Shown piece by piece: positions 54,810 through 64,000 of a DNA stretch of 64,000 bases (its first letter is position 1; every line of letters starts with the position of its first letter). The notes under the pieces are model-generated. The model did not search any database. It was not told the origin of the DNA and was given only the letters and a program-made list of their open reading frames with translations. The position numbers and the translations under genes are program-made. Source of the DNA: Rhizopus sp. PT2906 (lineage: Eukaryota; Mucoromycota; Mucoromycetes; Mucorales; Rhizopodaceae); NCBI GenBank assembly GCA_025529335.1, contig JAMYHX010000001.1:124001-188000 (forward strand), given 5' to 3'.

Positions 54810-56223
54810 TTATGTAAGACCTATTAGAATTGCCTTTTTTAAACGATCGACACCTTCTTGCAGGGTGCTTGTGTCATAATGAGCAAAGCATAGGCGAACA
54901 TCACAATCTACGTTCTTTTTCACGTTAAAGAGCGTGCCGACGCCTACTTGTAATTCTATCTTGTGAGTTTGTATGATGTCTATGAGTTTATCAGCACTGA
55001 AAGGAAGAGTAAGCCAGACAAAATATCCTCCTTTGGGTTTAATGGTAACACGACAACCAAGTGGAACTAGATGCTTCTGTATAGGATGCCAAAGTCCATT
55101 ATGAAGTCGGTCACTGAGTACCTCTCGTATGTATGCAACATGATGATGTAATACATCCTGCTTCATCATTGTGTTTATAATTTGGCTTGCTACATAGCTG
55201 TTAGTGAGTGTTTCCATTGCTTTTTTTTTTTTTTTTCCTTTAATCTTACACAGATAAGCAGGGGAACCTCCAGATTTGAATGAACCACTAAAAGGGATAA
55301 TGAGTATCTGTCTTGTTCTTCAAATCCTTTACCTATCACCCAATTGCTTAATGATGGCACTATCTGCCTCAATCCATCCAACCCTTGCCCCTGGTGAGAG
55401 TAGTTTTGAAAATGATCCATTACTGATAACGACATGTTTTTCTTTAGGCTCCTCTAGGTCATACGCAACAAGACGCTTAGGTACAGGCCCTTCATAGGTT
55501 AATGCGTCATAAACATCGTCACATATGATCAGCATGTTGTACTTTCTGCCAAGATCAACCAATCTTTTTCTTTTCTCGCTTGATAAAATAGATCCAGTTG
55601 GATTGGCGTGACTGGGCACACAATAGAGCACAGAATCAAATACCATCGAATCTCTTTCTCTTCCACCATTTTGTATCCTACAATGACGATGAAGGTGATC
55701 TTCCAGCACGTCTATATCCATACCATCCTCGCCTTCTTCAGGAACGCTGACAAATTGATCACGGCGATATCCTAAATCGAGGAAAATATCAAAAACCAAA
55801 AAATAAGTTGGATCCTGCAAGTAGACATATTTAGTCTGAGCATCTGGACGTGTAAGTATAGAAAGAATATGTTGAAGTGATAGAGACGCGCCGGGGGTGA
55901 CACATAATTGCTTACTAAAAGTTGAGTTTAATAATAAAATAGAGAATTAATCAGGTAAAGAAGGGGGAATAAACCTTGATACAGGCATTTGATATTCCTT
56001 GGTCAAGAACTTGGCTAAGTTATCAAGAAATTCTGGATGACCTAATTCTGGTCCATACTGACAAGAAAGTCAATACATTTGTTTTTATTTAATTTAATTG
56101 TTATACCTGTAATACGTCTTCGGCTGCATTAAGCTCACTAAATAATTGTTGAGTTGACTTGAGAAAGAGTTCGGTGGGAAGTATATCAAGTGAGGGCTGT
56201 CCTCTTTTAAAATTTATCAACAT
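54810..56223 (-). CDS. PLP-dependent class I/II aminotransferase (Aro8/2-aminoadipate type)
   Basis: A fold-type I aminotransferase close to aromatic/2-aminoadipate/kynurenine transaminases. Five exons (56223-56107, 56057-55975, 55914-55333, 55287-55250, 55219-54810) give 409 residues. Motifs: RGQPSLDILP at the N-terminus, YGPELGHPEFLDNLAKFL, CVTPGASLSLQHIL, CVPSHANPTG, IICDDVYDAL (the Asp contacting the pyridine N), and SNGSFSKLLSPGARVGW with the Schiff-base Lys. The C-terminal domain has KPKGGYFVWLTLP and DVRLCFAHYD with the substrate-carboxylate Arg. The last intron (55249-55220) is only 30 nt and ends in an A-tract. The frame demands it, but its size is abnormal. Confidence 0.85.
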
Positions 56224-56633
56224 TGATTAAAAGAAATAGAAAAAAAGGTAAAGACATGAGAAAAAGCTGAGATATAAAAAATGAACCTCCCTTTGTTACT
56301 TCTTACAAAGCCTTTTTGCGTCTTCCCTGCTTTTGATGTGAATAGCATTACGTCAAATAAATATGTGATTTAATATTGTCAAAGAATATTTTCAGTGATA
56401 AAGTATTATAATGATTCATATTAACTGTGTCAAGCTTGCTTCTAAAAGAGCATAAACTTACAGTCAAACTCAGCCAAAAGGTGTTCAAAATATCCTCAGT
56501 TTTAGATGAAAAGTCCATATCTTCTTTAATGTTTCAACAGTTTAAGAATATTTTCCCCAATGCATCACTCAATATCAGTTCAATCACGAGTTCTATAGGG
56601 TATTGTTTTATATAATATATGTGATATTGGATA

Positions 56634-57784
56634 ATGACGAGTTATAGCATCGAAGGAACTGGACTTCATCGACTGGAGGCCATTAAAAATGAAATTTCAA
56701 ATATCAACTCTTTAATTCATAATCGTCCAGAACCAAAGTAATATAAAACAAGTGAAAGATTTGAAATTACTAACATTTAAAAAGTGATGGCATCGATTCA
56801 CAACAATCAGATAGAACATCCATAACAGAGCTTGAAGCAACACGTCAAACTATGCAGAAATTGGAAGAAGGTTGGGAGACGATTCATCAAAACAATTTGA
56901 TTAATTATAGAAAACAAAAAGTATATACTTTTCAATCCCTTTTGATTGCTTTCAAACGCACTAAACTCATTATAGGCAGTCAATGAACTATTGAGACGAT
57001 TGCAGCACACAGGTCAACTTCATTATACAGCTTGTCAACAGTTGGAACACTCCGAAGCCAACCTACGTGAAATACAGACAAGCATTGGACAGATACAAAA
57101 CACTGCACGTAAAAAGAAGAAGAAAAAAAGCTTTGATATAAAAAATGGTGTATACTTACATATATAATATAGTGAATCTAATAAATACCTTGGCAGCACT
57201 AGAGCAACAGATAGATCAAGCTAATAGAGAGCATCAAATAAAAGAGTTTGAACAATGGAAAGAAAATGAAGAAAAGGAATTGATGAATGAGATAGCAGCA
57301 AGGCGGTAAGGGAAACTAAAAACGTTATTTATTATTGTATTCATGTGGACAAAATATACGTATAGGACTCTACTAGTAGAAAAAGAGAACAAGTTAAAAA
57401 AGGAGTATGAAGAATATGAGAGCATTCAAAAGAAGAAAAAACTCGAATTATATGAAGCAACATTTAACGCTGAACTAGAGGACTATAAGCGAAGAAGGGA
57501 AACTGAAATATCTTCATTATACAGTAAAGCTTCAAATCAATCATACAGAGCTCTTTTTTATAATTTTATTAGATCGTAGAAACATGACATCTGTTCAAAC
57601 ATCGTTAGAACAATTGCAACTGGTAGATGAAAATAAAGGGGATCTAGATGACTTTCTGGGTACAAGTGAAGCGAACAAGACAATAGCAACAACAAGCGAC
57701 ATAAAGGAATTAAAGGATGATTTATCTTCAAGTGAAGACGAAAGAGCAGATATATTAAGGGACGAAGACTATGATGATGTGTGA
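56634..57784 (+). CDS. Dysbindin-like coiled-coil protein (BLOC-1 subunit)
   Basis: Six exons (56634-56737, 56785-56920, 56976-57108, 57197-57305, 57366-57523, 57573-57784) give 283 residues. Nearly the whole protein is coiled coil, from LHRLEAIKNEISNINSLI through EFEQWKENEEKELMNEIAAR to LYEATFNAELEDYKRRRETE. The short C-terminal block TSLEQLQLVDENKGDLDDFLGT matches the dysbindin region that in animals follows the coiled coil (LEQ.DL.D......FL). An acidic tail ends in DYDDV. Dysbindin is part of BLOC-1, which acts in endosomal sorting. The gene converges on MUTYH with 14 bp between the stops. Boundaries of the third exon may be off by one base. Confidence 0.7.
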
Positions 57785-57798
57785 TACTTGTTTATATA

Positions 57799-59750
57799 CT
57801 ATTTCTTTTTCACTGTAAAAAAAGAACTTATAGCTGCAGATTGTACTGTTTTCTTTACAGTTGTTTTCTTTATAGTCTTGTTCTTTTGTAATTTAGTCGA
57901 TGATGTCTTTTTAAGTATAAGTAAACTGTATTTCAATTCTGTTTTGTTTCTTTACCTTGGATTTCTCAAAAAGCCTTAGAGCCTTTTTCAAAGCAGTTGG
58001 TATAGGAGCATTATCAAGTTCAGCCAGAGTCACCCATTTAACATTCTCAGTGTCCATGAATTCCTCATCTGACTTGTACTGTATCCATTCTACGTGATAG
58101 ACCTTTCTGATATGAGAAAACAAGTGAATGACGTTGCCCAAATCATGTCTTTTAGGATCATTGAGCTCAATGCCGTATCTTTTCTTTAAAAACTCTGTCG
58201 TTTGTCTACTTCTTTCTAAATAATCCGTATTCAGAGACGATAGTTCAAGACTTGGAAACTCCCAAAGGCCCGCAAGCAAGCCTATGAATGTATATATATA
58301 TGAGTATTAATCAAGTATTTATATATAGACATAAATATGTACCTGTCTCTGGTCTTTTGGATATGAGATAAAGAGGCCCTTTTGAAGTGATACGCTCTAC
58401 AATACTCACTGCACATTCTATATGACATAGTTTAGATCATATGGACAAGATCAAGATTTAGACTTACCTTCATCTCTCGGTGGCTTCTTTTCTACCTTTA
58501 AAGGGTATCTATTATTTGTTGCCGTGTTTTAGAACGCTTTTCTTTTTATTGTTTTTATAAATTACCTTGTCACTGCATAAGCATCATCTTCGGTAAGATC
58601 GGATTGTATTTCATCACATATTGTGCACTCTGTAAGGCAAGTTATGGTAAATATATACATTGAAATAATATAGAAATGCATCTTATTACCGTGGCTGATG
58701 GATGCATGTTTTCTCTTCTTTTCATTGAAAAACCCATGCTTTGCTAGATTCTTGTATACTTGTAATTGATTTGATGCTCGGCAATGTTTCTTAATCGGAC
58801 ACTGATCACAGTTCGGATTCTGAGGAACACAAATACGAGCTCCTAATTCCATCATAGCTTGATTGAAATCACCAGGATTTGATTCAGGAACAATGCTTCC
58901 AGCTATTTCCCTAAAAACAAAGGATTAAATGATCAAGATAAACAACGTAGCGCCTTATACTTGCCAAAATAATTCAACTGTCTTTGCCTTTTTAGGATCT
59001 GCATGAATAGCTCGCCATCTAGCCAAAACTCGAATGACATTTCCATCCACGACAGGCGTTGCCTCTCCATAGACAATAGACGCGATTGCGCCAGCCGTGT
59101 ATCTTCCCACTCCTGGAACTTCTTGCTGCAGTTCTCGTGCATTATTTGGTAGGATACCATTAAACTTTTCGACAATCTTCTTTGCACCCTCCCATAATCG
59201 CTTAGCTCGTGAATAATAACCAAGTCCTGCCCACAACGTGTTTACTTGTTCAATGTCTGCACTAGCCAAATCTCTTATGGTTGGAAACGCCTCCATCCAT
59301 CTGTTGTAATAGTCTATGACCGTAGCCACTTGTGTCTATTTATATTCATTCCTGGTGGTTAGATATGTTATTTAACTGTGTAAGTATTATAATATTGCTG
59401 GTACCTGTTGAAGCATGATCTCACTCACCCAAACTATGCTATTTGGATTAATATACATGTATACGCATATATATATACGACATACCCTCATAAGCTCTCT
59501 GAGCCAATGTCTATAAATATATATGAATGTTTAGGTATAAATCAGATACATAAATATAAAAGCATACTTCTGTATCCCAGTCTTTGTTTGTCGGCTTTCT
59601 CCAAGGCATGTTTGTTCTTTTTTCAAGTTGATACCATTTTAATAGGTCACACTGCATATCAAGTCTTTCTTCATCTGATACTGAGTGATACTCATTTGAG
59701 TGATGAAGTCGTTTGCTCTGTACACATTCTTCAATATCAAGTGATGCCAT
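57799..59750 (-). CDS. MUTYH: Adenine DNA glycosylase MutY homologue
   Basis: Removes adenine opposite 8-oxoguanine in base excision repair. Exons on the minus strand: 59750-59568, 59510-59486, 59433-59405, 59335-58961, 58910-58690, 58629-58566, 58508-58468, 58417-58343, 58281-57956, 57906-57799. Motifs: [41 protein letters not shown], the helix-hairpin-helix [19 protein letters not shown] with the catalytic Asp in [12 protein letters not shown], and the 4Fe-4S ligands [17 protein letters not shown] (C-x6-C-x2-C-x5-C). The C-terminal Nudix-like domain ([13 protein letters not shown]...) senses 8-oxoG, and the tail ends in [11 protein letters not shown], a PCNA-binding-like motif. The junction 58961/58910 does not keep phase (see findings), so the gene is either broken by one base or spliced differently there. 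Confidence 0.85.
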
Positions 59751-60413
59751 TAGGTGATCTAGATCTAAAGGAAAAAAAAAAAAGATTTTATTTTCATGCG
59801 GTGCTTGAATGAATTCAAAAAGGAAGTAGACACTGCAAAAGTCAAAAGAGATTTTCCAATGGAGAGTGTTTACCTATGAAACAGCGATAGCCCAGAAACT
59901 GAAGTTGCGAAATACTTCAAAGCATATATAATCATTATATACGACAAGGTTTCCAGCTCCAAAAGGGCAAAGAACATACATCATAGGAGGTAGCAAGCTA
60001 AATTAAGTTTGACACACTTATCTTGTTTCCATCTTGATGAAATCATAAGCAAGTCAACCAAGGTATGTATACATATTATATTTATTAGTGAAGTCTATTA
60101 ATAGCTTTATAGCCTTTATGGATCCAATATACCGTCATTAGAAAAAGAAGCGTTTTTGATGAAACAGAGGATCCTCATGAAGACAACTCACAAAGGATGA
60201 AAAAACCAAGAGCACTTCAATTTTCACAAATGTAATTACAAACATGTATTTACATAATCAATTCTTTCTTTAAATGTAACATCATCATATGCGTACATGA
60301 AATAAATGAATACTCCAAGTATTTTTTATCTTTAGAAAAAAAGAGAAGGGACTTTTTGTTATTTATAAAGTTTATTTACAAAAAAAAAAAAAAAAAAAAA
60401 AAAAGAAGACTAT
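59751..60413. other. Intergenic with a 23-nt A tract
   Basis: About 0.66 kb. An open stretch at 60141-60236 on the plus strand encodes RKRSVFDETEDPHEDNSQRM and could be an exon of a small gene (an acceptor lies near 60104), but no start or family was found. A long A tract occurs at about 60380-60403. Confidence 0.35.
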
Positions 60414-63007
60414 TTACATGTAGTCGTCCGTGTCGTCGATTAATGTGAAGCCCAACTTCATCGACGACACGACCTCACTCAAGATGCACCATGTAGGAGG
60501 CTGGCGTTTACATGAAATGGGAACATAGGTGATACTTGTACACCAGCCTCCCCACCAATAGTTATACCAGATAGCAAGCTGCCATTATCTTGTAGTTGAA
60601 GTATTTCTCTGAGGAGGCGTTCATGGCCATAGCTTGCTCGTACTCCTCCAGCAAGTCGCACGACATCTTGATGTGTTGATGGTCGTCGCTTACCGAAGGA
60701 GCTTCCAAGTGTCTGACCAGAACGCCTCGGACTTCATCTTGCATCTTGCTAAAGATGCGGAAACGCACCATAGCCATCAGGCGGAGGCAGATACCATACA
60801 AAAGATATTGCTCCTGGCCAAGCTTCAAGCCCAGGAGCATATCACCAAGAGGAAGTAAGGACTTCCAGGCCGCGACGGATTCAGACGATGTCGCATCTGG
60901 GTTTTGTCTCTCCTTGTAATAGTAACTAATGATATAGTTACAAAGAGCATATAGATGGCTCAAGGCAGAAACCAGGCCGTCTTACTCACCGTCACCTCGT
61001 TGCTTATATGTGTGGGCCAGATTGCGAAACCTAAGTTAGAGAATGTTAGTATGAATAAAAATGATATGTTTAAAAATACTTACATTATGGTAAATATTTT
61101 AAACTGCTCCATCGTACTTGTGTTGGGAGCAATGGCAGACAACACCCTCTTGGTTGATGCTGCTGTAGGATTAACAGGGATGCCTTTGGCCATAGAACCG
61201 GAGAGAGATTCATTATCGTGTGCTTCATTGGGCTTCAAGCATGATGGCTTGTTATCATGTCTTAAGCATAATTGCTGGATTTTATGAGGCGAGGACGGGT
61301 CAATTATTTCACCTTCTTCTAGTTCCTCATCTTCTACCTTGCTTATAGGTGCCTTGATATTAGTGACAGTTGGCTTGTTGAAAGCAGCGGAGGTAGCAAC
61401 AGAAACTTCAGAAGCTGAATTGCTTGCGGGAAGGAATTGTGCAGCTGGCTTGGATATGGATGGCACACCACGGGAAGGGAAATGCGGATGGCGAGAGACA
61501 AAGTCAAGGGCTTCTTTGCCTTTCAAGGAAGACAGCACCTTTCTTTGCTTCACGGCCATCTTCATGACTTTCATGGGGTCTAAATTGAAATGAAAAGAAA
61601 TGTTAGTCAACGTGACATTCAGCGATTGATTTGATCTTACGTCGCATAGCAAGTTCCTTGAACTTGCCCAAAGGATGGGATTCCTGGACAAAGAGCACAG
61701 GGTAAGCACTGTCATAGGTGCCTTCTTTATTAGCAGCAGATACAATAGAGGCATTAGGAGTACCAGTAACAGTCGCCTGTAGAGCAGCAGTACAATGGCC
61801 AACTTTAGATGAAGCGCTAAAAAGAGAATGTGTTAGTCGATAACATCAGACATATCAAAGATAACAGACTTATGCAACCGCTTTAGGCTCCTGGGCAAGT
61901 TGAAAGGTTGTCATAAGCTGTGTTACTTGATGAACAGCCTTGAGTTTCTATCAATCAAGAACAATACTAGTACAAAAGAAAGCAGGTTAATTATGAGTAT
62001 GTATTTACCTTGTTTGCATTTATTGCAGAGGGGGTAACAGCGTCAAACTTTCACTTTGTAGAAGCACCAAATATGACCAGCGGATGAATACTATTGTCGT
62101 AAGAGGCAGGTTGACAATGAGCAACATCAGTGCCTGAGGAAGTCTTGGTTAACTGGTAGCGATCAGAAAACTTTAAATCTCCAAAAGATGAGAAATGAGT
62201 AGGACGGACAGGTCTTTTAGGAAGGTCTAGCGTACTTGAAATGCTTGCAACAGGCTTGAGTGGCTCTAATACAGGCTTTGAACGGCCAAACTGTTCTTGT
62301 TGCTGGTGGCGGTTGACAACCTTTGGCTGGTATCTTTGCTTTGCTTCTGATACTATCTCTCTAATCTGGCGTGAGTGAGAGGAAGTGCTTGCAATTGGCT
62401 GGCACTCACCCTCTGGCACGACATAAGCTGATTCAGCTGCGATATGAAGGCGATGCTTTAGTACATTGCGATCAAGTAGGGGACCAATATACTTACTGAA
62501 TACTGGCCAGCTTTCCTTCTTCAAATACTTGATGACAGGAACAGGGATTTGACGGACAAATTCAGTTGGGCGACTGAGAATGGCATGCACAAGCCTATGA
62601 TGGTATGCATATGGTACCTTGCAATGGAAACCACGCATCAATGTCTTAGCCGTTCCTTTTATCTCGTCCACGGTAAGGTTAGGAGTACCTTCTTCAACAT
62701 TGCTGCTAGACAGCTGAGAATTCAACCATGGAGGATGGAAGTTGTTGACAAGAGGACGACCCTTTTCTGGACGTGTTGATTCTTGATGAAGGACAGCACG
62801 TCTCTCACGGAGAGGTTCACAGGAACCAGAGGCACTAACCTGAGGACGAAAAGGACCCAAACGAAGCTGGTCATCAATGTAGCTACGGCTACTGCTTGCT
62901 TGAGGCTGGCGAGATTCAACCTTTACCCAAAGCGCGCGTCTTGTAAAAGGGTATTGATGATTCAAGCGAGGATCTTGAATAGATTTGTTGTTGTTGTTGG
63001 CTGACAT
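60414..63007 (-). pseudogene. Interrupted multi-exon gene, unrecognised, weak AF4/FMR2 C-terminal-domain resemblance
   Basis: Exons 63007-62009, 61947-61874, 61816-61641, 61579-61084, 61030-60568 and 60500-60414 join in one frame to 765 codons, but with three faults. There is a TGA at 62051-62053, a splice donor reading ATAAGT instead of GTAAGT at 61873-61868, and a TAA at 60982-60984. The first 318 codons are intact (MSANNNNKSIQDPRLNHQYP...) and include a folded-looking part, KGTAKTLMRGFHCKVPYAYHHRLVH. The C-terminal part is helical (ALSHLYALCNYIISYYYKER, YGICLRLMAMVRFRIFSKMQ) and ends VVSSMKLGFTLIDDTDDYM. The helical pattern and the CLRLxAxVxxRIF element loosely recall the AF4/FMR2 C-terminal homology domain, but this is weak. 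If real, a truncated 318-residue protein could still be made. Confidence 0.5.
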
Positions 63008-64000
63008 TTGAAGAATAAGATCAAGGATGTAAGTAATAAGAAGCGAAAAGTAAATGTTAGAGCACAGGATAAAAGCTAAACAACGAATAAAAAAGAGGAG
63101 GGGTTAAAGAAAGAAGAAGAAAAGAGAAAAAAGGGATAAAAGGAACTGATAATAATATAGATTCGCGTTGTGCTTGACTGACGGAATTAATCAAACTAAG
63201 GAGAACTATCTATAGCGCACAACAACATATGATACACATTGTTTACATGAGAAAAAAAAAAAAGAGAGATAAGTCAAAATAGTCTATTTTTTTCCTAAAG
63301 TAACACCTGCCTCCTTGACAATCACTTTCAACATGGCAACAAAATCAGCTATTGTCTCTTTTCTTTTTGAAATAACAAAAGAATACTAAATCACACATCC
63401 TTTTTATTGTTCCTCTTTATTGTATCAACCAAGACAAGCCTTTTCACTTGTTGGGTTGTTCTGAAAAAGGAAAAAACTTTAATTGATAAAAATAAAAATA
63501 GGTTATCTGTTCCAGAATAGGAGCATTGTCTTATTGGCTTCTAGATCGTATGAATGTCAATCATATGTATTCTTATTCAAGGCTCCACGAAAAGCACAAA
63601 GGATGCATTTGATGCACAGGAACCAAGCTGAGATATTTTATTATTTTGGCCTTTTTGCTGTAGGCTTGAAACTTTTTGTCCGTTTAGTGTAAAGCGTAAA
63701 CAAATATAAACATCCTTGAAAGAGTCTTAGACGCTCTTACAGTATTAAACAAGACAAAATCAAAGTGAGTTGGAAAAAAGGAACAAGAGGAATACACTTG
63801 ATCTAAGCTTGTCTACTTTGATCTGCCTTAATTTTCAAGGTCCCCTTTAAAGGGGTGTCAAACATCTTTACTACCGTCACATGTTATCATTTGCTCTCTC
63901 ATACATTTTACTCTAAATGGTCTAAAAATAGAAGTTATTTCTCTATTTACAAATGGAGTTAATCGATAAGCCTACGAGATGATGCTTGAGTGCTTATCTA
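63008..64000. other. Intergenic at the window edge, no gene seen
   Basis: About 1 kb upstream of the interrupted gene. A purine-rich stretch (63095-63135) precedes it, as expected for a promoter-proximal or 5' UTR tract on the other strand. No coding signal was recognised. Confidence 0.4.

Noticed and set aside
60141..60236. Small plus-strand exon encoding a charged peptide
   Set aside because: An acceptor-like site precedes it but no start exon, family or partner exon could be found, so it was left as a note in the intergenic entry.
63483..63692. 69-codon plus-strand ORF near the window end
   Set aside because: No recognisable motif, unusual start, and AT-rich composition like the surrounding intergenic DNA.

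Overview
This window is nuclear DNA from a filamentous fungus, most likely an early-diverging one of the Mucorales type (Mucoromycota). The basis is the AT-rich sequence, the many short GT-AG introns (mostly 47-80 nt), and the protein set: GH81 glucanase, Sla1, Kre9-like GPI protein, dysbindin-like and promethin-like proteins, and a Fanzor-type element. The species call is inference. All exon boundaries were read by eye. For nearly every multi-exon gene the exon lengths sum to an intact reading frame, and the exceptions are flagged.

Layout. 1-10.5 kb: the 3' end of an NDUFAF5-like complex I assembly gene, then a GH81 endo-1,3-beta-glucanase, an Nma111/HtrA-type PDZ protease, PEX2, TAF13, a small one-TM protein and the tRNA wobble-uridine methyltransferase TRM9. 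10.5-25.3 kb: an aquarius-like spliceosomal protein with a decayed helicase core, a beta-trefoil lectin-like protein with a Tyr/Pro-rich tail, COQ2, a mitochondrial CLPB/Skd3-type disaggregase, RAD51 and a DYRK kinase. 25.8-31.3 kb: a promethin-like lipid droplet protein, a retrotransposon gag remnant, cyclophilin A and the endocytic adaptor SLA1. 31.5-35.4 kb: a mobile element, described below. 35.5-46.6 kb: a DUF4203 membrane protein, SMC6, a Kre9/Knh1-type GPI protein, a DH-BAR-SH3 Rho GEF and an MFS transporter. 47-64 kb: a small pseudogene, a PC-esterase/NXPE-like putative glycan acyltransferase, a secreted poly-acidic protein, a FAM199X-like nuclear protein, a Yap/AP-1-type bZIP factor, a PLP aminotransferase, a dysbindin-like coiled-coil protein, MUTYH, and a decayed multi-exon gene.

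Most striking region. A segment of about 3.9 kb (31486-35415) has imperfect 24-25 bp terminal inverted repeats starting CAGT and flanked by TA dinucleotides, as in Tc1/mariner elements. Its only cargo is a broken gene for a Fanzor/TnpB-like RNA-guided nuclease (RuvC-I GLDPG, RuvC-III NRDVNASKN, zinc ribbon, N-terminal zinc knuckle). Nested inside is a 414-bp MITE-like element with long inverted ends and a perfect 8-bp target duplication. The two form a dated stack: the Fanzor element landed first, the MITE later, and the nuclease has since decayed.

Most other genes are housekeeping genes without operon-like organisation. Several pairs are tightly convergent (PEX2/TAF13 and dysbindin/MUTYH, each about 12-14 bp apart) or divergent (TAF13/small TM protein), as expected in a compact genome. 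Further oddities are a 5-nt microexon in the Rho GEF, a degenerate aquarius helicase, a 30-nt apparent intron in the aminotransferase, and a splice-phase mismatch in MUTYH.
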